DNA of 64,000 nucleotides from the NCBI RefSeq assembly GCF_000338275.1, contig NZ_ANMR01000043.1, forward strand, positions 310,001 through 374,000, read 5' to 3'. The DNA comes from Staphylococcus xylosus NJ. GTDB lineage: Bacteria; Bacillota; Bacilli; Staphylococcales; Staphylococcaceae. Made by a program: the position numbers and the translations under genes. Shown here piece by piece: positions 8,923 through 18,653 of the stretch. Numbering within the stretch: the stretch's first letter is position 1; each line of letters begins with the position of its first letter. The notes under the pieces were generated by a model, which had not been told where the DNA came from, searched no databases, and saw only the letters and a program-made list of their open reading frames with translations.

Positions 8923-8936
8923 AGGAGTGGTTATAA

Positions 8937-9170
8937 ATGATGAAGAACTATAAATCGCAAATAAAGTCTTATATTATAGTGTTAACGGTGACAATGGTAC
9001 TTTGCGCCTTGTTTATATTAAGTGCACACAATAGTGCGAATTCAGAACAGACGTACGAAATGACTGACCATCAAATGACAAGTCAATCAGTAAATGGCGA
9101 ACAGAGTAATAATGAAACTAAACTACAAAGCGAACAAACTTCACAGCAAGTGATGGCAGCTGTTCACTAA
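8937..9170 (+). CDS. sosA: SOS-induced cell-division inhibitor SosA
   Basis: 77-residue single-pass membrane protein: a short basic N-terminus, one hydrophobic segment (about 11-29), then a polar extracytoplasmic tail rich in Ser, Gln and Asn. The size, divergence from lexA and double SOS box match staphylococcal SosA, which blocks septum completion during DNA damage, the functional counterpart of YneA. The start may be the ATG at 8937 or 8940; both are well spaced from AGGAGTGG. Confidence 0.9.
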   Translation: MMKNYKSQIKSYIIVLTVTMVLCALFILSAHNSANSEQTYEMTDHQMTSQSVNGEQSNNETKLQSEQTSQQVMAAVH

Positions 9171-9228
9171 TAGTTTTTTAGTGGCGTGAACTTTAGTGAA
9201 TGTAAATGTTAATATAATGGTGTTTTTG

Positions 9229-9261
9229 TGAGCGAAACAATTTAGTTTCGTTCATTTTTTT
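9229..9261 (+). terminator. Terminator of sosA
   Basis: TGAGCGAAAC pairs with GTTTCGTTCA around AATTTA, followed by TTTTTTT. Confidence 0.88.
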
Positions 9262-9299
9262 GTTATATTTTTCTATATCAATAATATCGGAGGTTTATT

Positions 9300-9548
9300 A
9301 TGGCTGATAAAGACGGTGTAGATTTACAACGTATAAATGAATTAGCAAAAAAGAAAAAAGAAAAAGGCTTGACTGAAAAAGAAGCTAAAGAACAATCTAA
9401 ATTGAGAAAAGCTTACTTAGATTCATTTAGAGAAAAATTTAAGCAGCAAATTGAAAGTACAAGAGTCATAGATCCTGAAGGAAACGATGTAACGCCTGAT
9501 AAAGTGAAAAATATATTAGATTCTAAAAGTAAAGAAGATAAAAACTAA
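9300..9548 (+). CDS. DUF896 / UPF0291 family protein
   Basis: 82-residue, strongly charged cytosolic protein of the YnzC type. The signature LQRINELAKKKKEKGLTEKE is at residues 9-28 and forms a helical hairpin in known structures; the tail has LRKAYLDSFREKFK and ends in a lysine-rich stretch. AGGAGG-type site precedes the ATG. In Bacillus the homologue is also in the lexA/yneA neighbourhood. Molecular role not established. Confidence 0.85.
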   Translation: MADKDGVDLQRINELAKKKKEKGLTEKEAKEQSKLRKAYLDSFREKFKQQIESTRVIDPEGNDVTPDKVKNILDSKSKEDKN

Positions 9549-9624
9549 ATCAATTTTTTGTTAAATAGATACCAAATAAGGTATAATAATATAGAAACTT
9601 GCTAGAAGAAAGGAAGTCATTTAG

Positions 9625-11613
9625 ATGAATAAAGAAAAAGATCAATTAGCGGTAGATACGATTAGAGCGCTAAGTATCGATGCAGTTGAACAAGCAAATT
9701 CAGGACACCCTGGATTACCAATGGGTGCTGCTCCTATGGCATACACATTATGGACACGTCACTTGAATTTTAATCCCCAATCAAAAGATTTCTTTGACAG
9801 AGATCGTTTTGTATTATCAGCTGGACATGGTTCTGCGCTATTATATAGCTTATTACATGTTTCAGGTAGTTTAGAATTAGAAGAATTAAAAGAATTTAGA
9901 CAATGGGGTTCTAAAACACCAGGACATCCTGAGTTCAAACACACTGATGGTGTAGAAGTTACAACTGGTCCACTTGGACAAGGTTTTGCTATGTCTGTTG
10001 GTATGGCTATGGCTGAGAAGCATTTAGCAGGTAAATTTAATAAAGAAGATGCTAAAGTTGTTGACCATTACACATATGTTCTTGCTTCAGATGGTGACTT
10101 AATGGAAGGTATTTCTCACGAAGCAGCTTCATTAGCAGGACATAACCAATTAGACAAATTGATTGTTTTATATGATTCAAATGATATCTCATTAGATGGA
10201 GATTTAAATAAAGCTTTTTCTGAAGATGTTAAGGGTCGTTTTGAAGCCTATGGTTGGAAACACATTTTAGTTGAAGAAGGTAATGATTTAGACGCAATTG
10301 ATAAAGCGATTGAAGAAGCTAAATCTCAAAATGTACCAACAATTATTGAAATTAAAACAATTATTGGTTATGGTGCGCCTAATAAACAAGCTTCACATGG
10401 TGTTCACGGTGCGCCTCTTGGTGAAGACGAAAGAAAATTAGCGCTTGAAAACTATGGTTTAGATCCTGAAAAACGTTTCAATGTTCCAGAAGAAGTTTAT
10501 GAAATTTTCCAACAAAGTATGTTGAAACGCGCTAACGAAAAAGAAGAAGCATGGAATAAACTTGTTGAAGAATATAGTAATAAATACCCTGAATTAGCTA
10601 AAGAATTTAAATTGGCTATCAGTGGTAAATTACCAGAAAACTATAGAGATGAGTTACCACACTTTGAAGCTGGACATAGTGGTGCTTCACGTGCTGACTC
10701 TGGTGAAGTAATTCAAACTTTAAGTAAAACTGTACCTTCATTCTTTGGTGGTTCAGCTGACTTAGCTGGTTCAAATAAATCTAATGTCAAAGATGCAACA
10801 GATTTTGATAAAGATACACCAGAAGGTAAAAATATTTGGTTTGGTGTTCGTGAATTTGCAATGGGCGCTGCAGTAAATGGTATGGCTGCACATGGCGGTT
10901 TACACCCTTATGGTGCAACTTTCTTCGTGTTCAGTGACTACCTAAAACCAGCATTACGTCTTTCAGCAATCATGGGATTAAATTCAACGTTTATCTTCAC
11001 ACATGATTCAATTGCAGTTGGTGAAGACGGTCCTACACATGAACCGATTGAACAATTAGCTGGTTTACGTGCCATCCCAAACATGAATGTTATTCGTCCA
11101 GCGGATGGTAACGAAACTCGTGTAGCTTGGGAAGTAGCATTAGAATCTGAAAATACACCAACATCACTTGTTTTAACTCGTCAAAATCTTACTACTATGG
11201 ATTTACCAAAAGAAACTGTAGAAGAAGGCGTACGTAAAGGTGCGTATGTAGTATTTGAATCAGACAAAGAGCCAGAATTCTTATTATTAGCTACTGGTTC
11301 TGAAGTTAACTTAGCAATTGAAGCGGCTAAAGATTTAGAGGCACAAGGTAAAGGTGTACGTGTTGTTTCTATGCCAAACTGGAATGCGTTCGATCAACAA
11401 ACTGATGAATATAAAGAATCAGTAATTCCATCATCAATTACTAAACGTGTAGCAATTGAAATGGCTTCGCCACTTGGTTGGCATAAATATGTAGGCACTG
11501 AAGGTAAAGTTATCGGTATCGATGGTTTCGGTGCTAGTGCGCCTGGAGACTTAGTTGTTGAAAAATATGGCTTCACAAAAGAAAATGTATTGAATCAAAT
11601 TCAAACATTTTAA
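9625..11613 (+). CDS. tkt: Transketolase
   Basis: 662-residue thiamine-diphosphate enzyme of the non-oxidative pentose phosphate pathway, transferring two-carbon units between ketose and aldose phosphates. The N-terminal domain has [15 protein letters not shown] and the cofactor motif [12 protein letters not shown]; the middle pyrimidine-binding domain has the conserved [13 protein letters not shown] and [13 protein letters not shown]; the C-terminal domain follows. Full length. GAAAGGAAG is upstream of the ATG. Single gene ending in a strong terminator. Confidence 0.97.
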   Translation: MNKEKDQLAVDTIRALSIDAVEQANSGHPGLPMGAAPMAYTLWTRHLNFNPQSKDFFDRDRFVLSAGHGSALLYSLLHVSGSLELEELKEFRQWGSKTPGHPEFKHTDGVEVTTGPLGQGFAMSVGMAMAEKHLAGKFNKEDAKVVDHYTYVLASDGDLMEGISHEAASLAGHNQLDKLIVLYDSNDISLDGDLNKAFSEDVKGRFEAYGWKHILVEEGNDLDAIDKAIEEAKSQNVPTIIEIKTIIGYGAPNKQASHGVHGAPLGEDERKLALENYGLDPEKRFNVPEEVYEIFQQSMLKRANEKEEAWNKLVEEYSNKYPELAKEFKLAISGKLPENYRDELPHFEAGHSGASRADSGEVIQTLSKTVPSFFGGSADLAGSNKSNVKDATDFDKDTPEGKNIWFGVREFAMGAAVNGMAAHGGLHPYGATFFVFSDYLKPALRLSAIMGLNSTFIFTHDSIAVGEDGPTHEPIEQLAGLRAIPNMNVIRPADGNETRVAWEVALESENTPTSLVLTRQNLTTMDLPKETVEEGVRKGAYVVFESDKEPEFLLLATGSEVNLAIEAAKDLEAQGKGVRVVSMPNWNAFDQQTDEYKESVIPSSITKRVAIEMASPLGWHKYVGTEGKVIGIDGFGASAPGDLVVEKYGFTKENVLNQIQTF

Positions 11614-11636
11614 TTTATGTAACTAAGCTTAATTTG

Positions 11637-11672
11637 TTGGTATGAGAGCCTAGGTTCTCATACCAATTTTTT
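11637..11672 (+). terminator. Terminator of tkt
   Basis: TTGGTATGAGA pairs perfectly with TCTCATACCAA around GCCTAGGT, then TTTTTT. Confidence 0.9.
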
Positions 11673-11821
11673 ATTTTTAGAAATAAAAATATACTTATAT
11701 TTACAAAGTTAATTTTTAATTGGTATAATACATAAGTCGAAACGCTATATTAATTGAGTTACTCTTGAAAAGGGGCACTAATTTTAGTAAAATTCATTAG
11801 GATAGGAAAGTGGGTGAAACA

Positions 11822-12061
11822 ATGGCAACTTGGTTAGCAATATTATTAATCGTGTTAGCACTAATTCTAGGATTAGTCGGTGGATTTTTCCTTGCAAGAA
11901 AATATATGATGGATTATCTTAAAAAGAACCCACCAATTAATGAAGAAATGCTACGTATGATGATGATGCAAATGGGTCAAAAACCATCTCAAAAGAAAAT
12001 TAATCAAATGATGACGATGATGAATAAAAATCAAGAAGACGCTATGAAGAAAAAGAAATAG
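11822..12061 (+). CDS. UPF0154 small membrane protein (YneF-like)
   Basis: 79-residue protein with one N-terminal transmembrane helix (about 3-24, [21 protein letters not shown]) and a cytoplasmic tail rich in Met, Lys and Gln ([16 protein letters not shown]). This is the YneF/UPF0154 family. The ATG at 11822 is preferred over the GTG at 11810, which would have no spaced ribosome site. Membrane location is clear, function unknown. Confidence 0.85.
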   Translation: MATWLAILLIVLALILGLVGGFFLARKYMMDYLKKNPPINEEMLRMMMMQMGQKPSQKKINQMMTMMNKNQEDAMKKKK

Positions 12062-12069
12062 CGCATAAA

Positions 12070-12118
12070 TAAAGGGCTGACAGCTACTTATATTGAGTAG
12101 TTGTTAGCCCTTATTTTT
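12070..12118 (+). terminator. Terminator of the UPF0154 gene
   Basis: AAGGGCTGACAGCTACT pairs, with small mismatches, with AGTAGTTGTTAGCCCTT; TATTTTT follows. Confidence 0.88.
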
Positions 12119-12660
12119 GTCTGTGGTTGACTTATGTGGAGTATGCTTTTGATTTTTACTTATAACAAAAGGCAAGGCTATAACGCATAGGGATAAGTTG
12201 CTATATTGCGGTGCATTTAGGTTCGTTGGTTGGTAATAAAATCAATTTCCAAAGTTGGTATATTAGTTTCAATAATCAGTTTAATGATATATATGGATTA
12301 TCTAATTTATTGTTTCTAAAATGACTTTTTCGATTTTTACTTTTTGATTACACAAGTTTTCGTAAGAAAATAGATAAAAATATCATTACACTGTTTGTAA
12401 TTTATATATTTACATGGCGTTTGTTTTGAAAATAACCTTTTACTTAAAATTGAGTGAGCTTATATATGAATTTTTAGATTGATTTTGAATAAGTAATATG
12501 AATAATATCGGTTAAATTTTCTTGCATAAAGAAGAGTAAATAATAAAATGATGTTTTGATGATTTTTTAATTAAAAGTATTGGTATTAAGTTTATATAAT
12601 ATTATAGCTGTATTAATTTATTGAAATATTCAGAAAATAATTGATTCTAAAATGTGGTTT
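12119..12660. other. Gene-free AT-rich stretch
   Basis: About 540 nt with no credible reading frame, structured RNA or repeat that I can support on either strand. It ends at the promoter of the next small gene. Confidence 0.5.
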
Positions 12661-12662
12661 GT

Positions 12663-12684
12663 TATAATATATATATAAGGGAGG
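12663..12684 (+). promoter_or_regulatory. -10 box and ribosome site of the next gene
   Basis: TATAAT at 12663-12668 and AAGGGAGG at 12677-12684, which is 9 nt from the GTG start. The transcript would be nearly leaderless. Confidence 0.6.
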
Positions 12685-12693
12685 TATCGATAA

Positions 12694-12879
12694 GTGAAGG
12701 ATGCTTATGACATGGAAGATAAAGAAGTACTTGATCGACTAGCAAATATGCATATTAACTTTCCGACCGATGAGGCATTTAAGAAATATCATAATGCGAT
12801 GCAAATTCATGATATGAATTATCTTAGATACACTTTAAATGATGCATTATCGACATGTAACCAGACACATGCTTTTTAA
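12694..12879 (+). CDS. Conserved hypothetical small protein
   Basis: 61-residue acidic cytosolic protein with a GTG start well spaced from AAGGGAGG. No membrane segment, no metal-binding cluster, a His/Met-rich middle (KYHNAMQIHDMNYLRY). It has its own promoter and terminator, which supports it being real. I do not recognise the family. Confidence 0.65.
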   Translation: MKDAYDMEDKEVLDRLANMHINFPTDEAFKKYHNAMQIHDMNYLRYTLNDALSTCNQTHAF

Positions 12880-12886
12880 ATAAAAG

Positions 12887-12932
12887 TACGATAAGATGAG
12901 CTTTTAAAAAGGCTTATCTTATCGTATTTTTA
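12887..12932 (+). terminator. Terminator of the small hypothetical gene
   Basis: TACGATAAGATGAGC pairs with GGCTTATCTTATCGTA across TTTTAAAAA, then TTTTTATTT. Confidence 0.9.
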
Positions 12933-13125
12933 TTTGTGCTCATCTATGATATTCGATTGAACTGCAATTATTTTCTTAGTAATTTAAAAAATACTAAGAT
13001 ATAATATATGTGCTATTGGTTAATAGTAAATAAAAATGGACGTACAAATACTGATTATTATTTATTTAAATGATATACTAACCAAAGTGAATATCATCTT
13101 GTAGAAACTTAAAGTAGGTGTAAGC

Positions 13126-13593
13126 ATGTTGTATTTAATATTTTCCATTGTATTTGCATTTCTAATGGGAATAGGTGTTATAATTGTGCGAATGAAAGCA
13201 CAACACTTTCCAGTAAATGAAAAGAAAATTATATTACCTCCTTTTTTTATGGCGACAGGGGCACTAATGTACGTTGTTCCATATTTTAGGTTAACAGGTT
13301 TTGAAATAGTAGAATGTATTATTCTAGGTGTTTTATTTTCTACAATTCTAATTTGGACATCTAGGTTTGAAACACAAGGTAGTGAAATTTATATGAAACG
13401 TTCAAAAGCCTTTCCTATAATTCTTATAACATTACTTTTAGTACGTACAATAATTAAAATTTTTATAAGTAACCAGATAGATCCTGGCGAAATTGCAGGA
13501 ATGTTTTTCCTACTTGCTTTTTGTATGATTGTACCTTGGCGTTTAGCGATGTTATACAAATATAAAAAGGTGAAAAGAACTTTAATTCAATAA
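13126..13593 (+). CDS. CcdC-family membrane protein
   Basis: 155 residues with about five hydrophobic segments and the basic RMKAQHFPVNEKKIILPP loop after the first, as in the CcdC/YneJ (DUF1453) family encoded near ccdA in bacilli. Despite the name, a direct role in cytochrome c maturation is not demonstrated, and staphylococci lack the usual c-type cytochromes. No recognisable catalytic residue. Ends at a GAGGCTGGGACA-type terminator. Confidence 0.8.
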   Translation: MLYLIFSIVFAFLMGIGVIIVRMKAQHFPVNEKKIILPPFFMATGALMYVVPYFRLTGFEIVECIILGVLFSTILIWTSRFETQGSEIYMKRSKAFPIILITLLLVRTIIKIFISNQIDPGEIAGMFFLLAFCMIVPWRLAMLYKYKKVKRTLIQ

Positions 13594-13601
13594 GTTATAC
13601 A

Positions 13602-13634
13602 CGAGGCTGGGACAAATTAATTGTCTCAGCCTTA
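13602..13634 (+). terminator. Terminator of the GAGGCTGGGACA repeat type
   Basis: GAGGCTGGGACAA pairs with TTGTCTCAGCCTT around ATTAA. Related sequences recur at 23319 and 24798. Confidence 0.75.
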
Positions 13635-13754
13635 ATCATTAAATAATCATTGGCTCAGGCAATACTTTTATCCATATCGACTCTAGCTATCTAAATAGGG
13701 ATAGGTTACGAAATTTTATAAAATAAGATTGCTTCATTTTTAATATGTTTAAAG

Positions 13755-13786
13755 TATAATATAATAAAATAACGAACGAACGTTCT
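13755..13786 (+). promoter_or_regulatory. sbcDC promoter region with SOS box
   Basis: TATAAT at 13755-13760 is followed by the LexA box CGAACGAACGTTCT at 13773-13786, a full match to the Gram-positive consensus. Confidence 0.85.
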
Positions 13787-13803
13787 TGAAAGGGAGTGTT
13801 GAA

Positions 13804-14934
13804 ATGAAGATTGTACATACAGCGGATTGGCATTTAGGTAGAATTTTAAATGGCAAGTCATTGTTAGAAGATCAATCATACATATTGGAACAATTTATTG
13901 AAGCGATGCGAGAAGAAAGACCTGATGTAATTGTCATTGCCGGAGATTTATATGACACGAGTTATCCTAATAAAAATGCGATTCAATTATTGGAGCATAC
14001 GATTGATACCTTGAATCTTGAAATGAAAATTCCATTAATTTTAATTAGTGGTAATCACGATAGTAAAGAAAGATTGAATTATGGTGCTAAGTGGTTTGAA
14101 AAATCGAATATGTATATCCGCACGGGTTTGAAAGATATGCAAAATCCTATTTCAATAGATGGTGTAGATTTTTATACACTGCCATATGCAACAATTAATG
14201 AGATGCAATACTACTTCGATAATGAAGAAATTGAAACACATCAACAGGCACTTGGATATGCTTTGAATCAAATGAATGAAGTGATTAATAAACATAGAAT
14301 AAATATGTTCATAGGTCACTTAACAGTGCAAGGTGGCATACGTTCAGATTCTGAGAGACCATTAACTATTGGTACGGTAGAATCAGTAGAAGAGAAGATG
14401 TTTCAGCAATTTGATAGAGTACTATTAGGGCATTTACATCACCCATTTAGTATTGAATCAAATTTTATAAATTATAGTGGGTCTATATTACAATATTCAT
14501 TTTCGGAAGTGAATCAGCCTAAAGGTTATAGAGTAATTTCAATAAATGAAAATGATATAAAAGATAAGTTTACACCTTTGAAGCCGTTAAGACAACTGGA
14601 AGTTATAGAGGGTGATTACGAGGATGCAATACAAGAAAAGTTAGAAGTTAAAAATAAAGAAAACTATATACATTTTAAATTAAAGCATATGTCACATGTG
14701 AATGATCCAATGATGCATTTAAAGCAAATTTATCCAAATACTCTAGCATTAACTAACCAAACCTTTGAATTTAATACATCGATGCATCACGAAAATATAG
14801 AAATACAAAAGCTTGATGATGGGGCTATTATAGATAATTTTTATCAAAGCATAACAGATGAAAAATTAACAACTAACCAAAAAGAAAAAATTGAGTATGT
14901 TATGCGTACAATATTAGAAGGAGGCTCTAAATAA
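13804..14934 (+). CDS. sbcD: Nuclease SbcCD subunit D (Mre11-like)
   Basis: 376-residue calcineurin-like phosphoesterase with the Mre11 metal motifs: HTADWHLG (5-12), [24 protein letters not shown] and LLGHLHHPF. With SbcC it trims hairpins, blocked ends and protein-linked breaks. The ATG at 13804 follows AAAGGGAG by 8 nt and gives the expected [10 protein letters not shown] start; the TTG at 13786 lies inside the SOS box. Its stop codon is immediately followed by the sbcC ATG, so the two are co-translated. LexA-regulated. Confidence 0.96.
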   Translation: MKIVHTADWHLGRILNGKSLLEDQSYILEQFIEAMREERPDVIVIAGDLYDTSYPNKNAIQLLEHTIDTLNLEMKIPLILISGNHDSKERLNYGAKWFEKSNMYIRTGLKDMQNPISIDGVDFYTLPYATINEMQYYFDNEEIETHQQALGYALNQMNEVINKHRINMFIGHLTVQGGIRSDSERPLTIGTVESVEEKMFQQFDRVLLGHLHHPFSIESNFINYSGSILQYSFSEVNQPKGYRVISINENDIKDKFTPLKPLRQLEVIEGDYEDAIQEKLEVKNKENYIHFKLKHMSHVNDPMMHLKQIYPNTLALTNQTFEFNTSMHHENIEIQKLDDGAIIDNFYQSITDEKLTTNQKEKIEYVMRTILEGGSK

Positions 14935-17900
14935 ATGAGACCAATAACACTTAAATTAAATAATTTTGGTCCTTTTTTAAATGAAAAAATTGATTTTAAT
15001 TATGTGAATAATAATCAATTATTTTTAATTAGTGGTAAAACTGGTTCAGGAAAAACTATGATTTTTGATGCCATTGTTTACGCTTTATTTGGAGAAGCTT
15101 CTACAAAAGATAGAAAAGAAAGTGATTTGAGAAGTCATTTTGCTGAAAGTAAGATGCCTATGGTAGTAGAATTTGAATTCAAATTAAGAAACCAATATTT
15201 TAAAATAAAAAGACAAGGGGCTTTTGTTAAAGAAGGTAATAAGAATAAAACACTTGGTCAACTTGCTGTATATCAAATGGAAACTGAGAAGTATGAACTT
15301 AGAGAAAGTAAAATAACGAATGGTAATCAATTTATTAAAGAATTATTGGGAGTAAACGCTGAGCAATTTAGGCAGTTATTTATCTTACCTCAAGGAGAAT
15401 TTAAAAGATTTTTATTATCAAAAAGTTCTGAGAAACAAGAAATATTAAGAACACTCTTTAATAGTCAGCGATTTGAAGAAATACAAAAAAACTTATCTGA
15501 AGATGTTAAAGAAGTTAGAGGGCAAATTGAACAAAAATATCATTTGTTAGAAACAAATTGGCTAGATTTAGAAACGTTCAACGATGAAACATTAATTGAG
15601 AATAAAGCTATTAATCCAAGACAAACAAATCAAGTGCTTGAAGTATTAAATGTATTTGATGAAAAAGCGGAACATATTCATAATAAATTAAAACAACAAA
15701 AGGTTGAGTATAAAACTAAGTTAAATGATGCTGAAGCTTGTTTGAAAAACAACCAAAAATTAGAAGAAACATTAAATAAGTTGGAAGAAAATCAGCGAAA
15801 TTATGAACGACTATTAACGCAAGAAAATAATATAAATGAAAAAATCAATCGTTTGAATGCAATTAATGAGGTAAGGCCAATTGCTCATTTATTACAGTCT
15901 AGAGACGAATTATACACAAAACAACAAAAAATAAAAGAAGATATCAATAAAAAAATAAAAATTATTTCAGAACTTGAAATTCAAATAGAAAAAGCAAATG
16001 AACAGTTAGATGCTCATAAAAATGGCTCAGCTAAAATAACAGATATTAAAAACTTTATTGAAAAGACAAAACTTTTCTTTGAAAGATCCCAAAAGTACAA
16101 AGAGGCATATGAAGAGCAACAATCATTTAAAGAAGGTTTTGTATCACTTCAAACAAAGATAGATACACAAATAAAGCAATTAGATGAAATTAAAGAAAAA
16201 ATAAACGGTAGAGTACCGAACTATAAGAAAATAGAACAAATAAATGAAACAATTTACAGGTTGAATAATGAAGTTACAGTGCTAAAACAAAATGAACTTG
16301 ATAAAAAAGAATACCTACAATTACAAGAAAGAAAACAGCAAAAAGCCAATGACAGTAAAAAGTTATCTGATGAACTTCAACAGCTAACGAATGCTTATAA
16401 AAAAATAGATAAAACAAGTATAGATTTAAATAATAAGCAAGATTTGATTAGTACTTTGCAATCAGCAATAAATGTTGGAGACACTTGTCCAATTTGTGGT
16501 AATCAAGTACATACTATAACGCAACATATCGATTTTGATGATTTAACTGCACGACATCAAAGTCTCGCACAGTTAGAACAAGAGAAAAACGATAGAACTG
16601 AAGATAAAATTAAAGTTGAAAGCGAACTGAATTATATAGAAGAACAGTTGGCAAAATTTGATGAAGAGAAATTAGAAAATATAAATTATCAAGAACTTGA
16701 GGTGGAAGTTAAGAAAAAAACAGAACAAAAACAGATCATTGAAAAGGAAAATGAAGCGATTGTTGAATTAAAGGAATTACAACAACAATATGAACAACAG
16801 TATCATCAATTAGAATTAGATAAAAAAACTAAACAACATAATCTAAAACAAAATGAAATTACTATAAATGATTTTGAAAACACTACAGGTTATAGTGATG
16901 TCGATACTTTTATAGAGCTTTTTGAAAACAATAAAAGTGAAATTGAGAAATATGAAAAAAACTTGGATGAGTTGGAGAAGAATATACAACAATATAAGAG
17001 TAAACTTGCTATAGAACAAAATAATAGAAATCATTTAAGTAATAATTTATCTGAAATTGAACAAGAGATTAAAAATATAAGTGTGAAAATTGATGATGAA
17101 ATGAAACATATTGGTTTCACGGATTTAGAACAAGTATATAATACAGTTTCTAAAGTAAGTGAAAAAGAAACTCTAGAAAATGAAATAACTGAATTTAATA
17201 AATCAAAACAATCTTTTGAAGTAGTAATCTTACAATTAAAAGAAGAGATTTCCGATAAAAAGTTAGAAGATACTCAACATCTAATAGAAGTTTTTGAACA
17301 ACAGCAACAAGCGTTTGAATTAATCTGTACTGAGTTGAGTCAACATGAATATAAAGTTGCGTTTAATAATAAAAAAATAACTGAAATTAGAGATATTATT
17401 GGTAAATTAGAAAGTGAATTAAAAACACAACAAGAAGTTTTTCAACTAGCAGAAATTCTAGCAGGGAAAAATGAACAAAAATTAACATTAGAAAATTATG
17501 TGTTAATTTATTATTTGGAAAGAATTTTAGCTCAAGCCAATCAACGTTTATCTTTAATGACGGGTCAGCGGTATCAATTGACACGTAGATCACAAGTTTC
17601 ACAAGGATACAGTGGACTTGAGATTGATGTGTTTGATGCACACTCTAATCAATCTAGGCACATTAGTTCATTGTCTGGAGGGGAAACTTTCCAAGCTTCA
17701 TTAGCTTTAGCTTTAGGTTTAAGTGAGATAGTTCAACAAGAATCAGGTGGTATTGCATTAGATTCTATGTTCGTCGATGAGGGATTTGGAACATTAGACC
17801 AAGAAACTTTAGAAACAGCTTTAGATACACTGTTAAGTTTAAAATCTACAGGGAGAATGGTAGGGATCATTTCACATGTAAGTGAATTGAAACAAAGAAT

Positions 17901-17964
17901 TCCCCTCATTTTAGAAGTAGTTACGGAACAATATCAAAGTACGACAACTTTTAAGAAACAATAA
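14935..17964 (+). CDS. sbcC: Nuclease SbcCD subunit C (Rad50-like ATPase)
   Basis: 1009-residue SMC-like ATPase. Walker A GKTGSGKT is at 34-41; long coiled coils (about 190-500 and 540-830) flank the zinc hook CPIC at 518-521; the ABC signature LSGGE is at 913-917 and Walker B with the D-loop is VDEGFGTLD just after. It works with SbcD as a DNA-end processing complex. The coding sequence is notably A-rich because of Lys/Glu/Gln-rich coiled coils. Start follows directly on the sbcD stop, with GGAGG just upstream. Confidence 0.97.
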   Translation: MRPITLKLNNFGPFLNEKIDFNYVNNNQLFLISGKTGSGKTMIFDAIVYALFGEASTKDRKESDLRSHFAESKMPMVVEFEFKLRNQYFKIKRQGAFVKEGNKNKTLGQLAVYQMETEKYELRESKITNGNQFIKELLGVNAEQFRQLFILPQGEFKRFLLSKSSEKQEILRTLFNSQRFEEIQKNLSEDVKEVRGQIEQKYHLLETNWLDLETFNDETLIENKAINPRQTNQVLEVLNVFDEKAEHIHNKLKQQKVEYKTKLNDAEACLKNNQKLEETLNKLEENQRNYERLLTQENNINEKINRLNAINEVRPIAHLLQSRDELYTKQQKIKEDINKKIKIISELEIQIEKANEQLDAHKNGSAKITDIKNFIEKTKLFFERSQKYKEAYEEQQSFKEGFVSLQTKIDTQIKQLDEIKEKINGRVPNYKKIEQINETIYRLNNEVTVLKQNELDKKEYLQLQERKQQKANDSKKLSDELQQLTNAYKKIDKTSIDLNNKQDLISTLQSAINVGDTCPICGNQVHTITQHIDFDDLTARHQSLAQLEQEKNDRTEDKIKVESELNYIEEQLAKFDEEKLENINYQELEVEVKKKTEQKQIIEKENEAIVELKELQQQYEQQYHQLELDKKTKQHNLKQNEITINDFENTTGYSDVDTFIELFENNKSEIEKYEKNLDELEKNIQQYKSKLAIEQNNRNHLSNNLSEIEQEIKNISVKIDDEMKHIGFTDLEQVYNTVSKVSEKETLENEITEFNKSKQSFEVVILQLKEEISDKKLEDTQHLIEVFEQQQQAFELICTELSQHEYKVAFNNKKITEIRDIIGKLESELKTQQEVFQLAEILAGKNEQKLTLENYVLIYYLERILAQANQRLSLMTGQRYQLTRRSQVSQGYSGLEIDVFDAHSNQSRHISSLSGGETFQASLALALGLSEIVQQESGGIALDSMFVDEGFGTLDQETLETALDTLLSLKSTGRMVGIISHVSELKQRIPLILEVVTEQYQSTTTFKKQ

Positions 17965-18044
17965 TTTACTTAAATAATATATGCCGAAGTAGCTCAAAAT
18001 AATATATAATGTGTGAAAATCCAATAAAGTAAGCTAAATAAAAA

Positions 18045-18086
18045 GAGTTCTAGTAGTTGTCATTCTGCTAGGACTCTCGTCTTTTT
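18045..18086. terminator. Terminator between sbcC and mscL
   Basis: GAGTTCTAGTAG pairs with CTGCTAGGACTC, followed by TCGTCTTTTT on the plus strand; the A-rich 5' side (AAAAA) may serve mscL in reverse. Confidence 0.75.
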
Positions 18087-18096
18087 AGTATTTTAA

Positions 18097-18450
18097 TTAA
18101 TTTTTTTCACGTAATAAATCACGAATTTCAGTAAGTAAAACAGTATTCTCTTCGATTTCTTCTTCTTCTTCTTTTCTCATTAGCGTATTAGCAATTTTCA
18201 CAAAGATAAATAATGCAAAAGCAATAATGATAAAGTCTATAATTGACTGAACGAACATACCGTATTTGATTCCCATAAATGACCAGCTCTTAGCAAAGTC
18301 AACTGTACCAAAAATCAATCCAATTAAAGGCATGATAATGAATGAAACTAAAGCTGTAACAATTTTGTTGAATGCTGCACCCATAACTACAGCTACAGCT
18401 AAGTCGAGTACATTGCCTTTTAATGCGAACTCTTTAAACTCTTGAAACAT
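18097..18450 (-). CDS. mscL: Large-conductance mechanosensitive channel MscL
   Basis: 117-residue channel subunit with two transmembrane helices. The N-terminal amphipathic helix [24 protein letters not shown] and pore-lining TM1 ([20 protein letters not shown]) are characteristic, and the acidic cytoplasmic C-terminal helix ([10 protein letters not shown]) is present. Releases solutes on hypo-osmotic shock. Monocistronic and convergent with sbcC. GGGAG lies before the ATG. Confidence 0.96.
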   Translation of the reverse strand: MFQEFKEFALKGNVLDLAVAVVMGAAFNKIVTALVSFIIMPLIGLIFGTVDFAKSWSFMGIKYGMFVQSIIDFIIIAFALFIFVKIANTLMRKEEEEEIEENTVLLTEIRDLLREKN

Positions 18451-18653
18451 ATGATTAACTCCCTTTTATTTAATTTTAAAGATTATTATACAATATATTT
18501 AAAAGTAAGAGAATAGTTTTTTTAACGAAATTTGATATTACCTCATTGTTTTGTTATTCTAATACGTGGTTAATACATAAATAGAATTTTTTAAAAAATG
18601 AAAGTTCTATTTGGCTTGAAAATTTAATATGATAAGAAAGGGAGTAATTAATT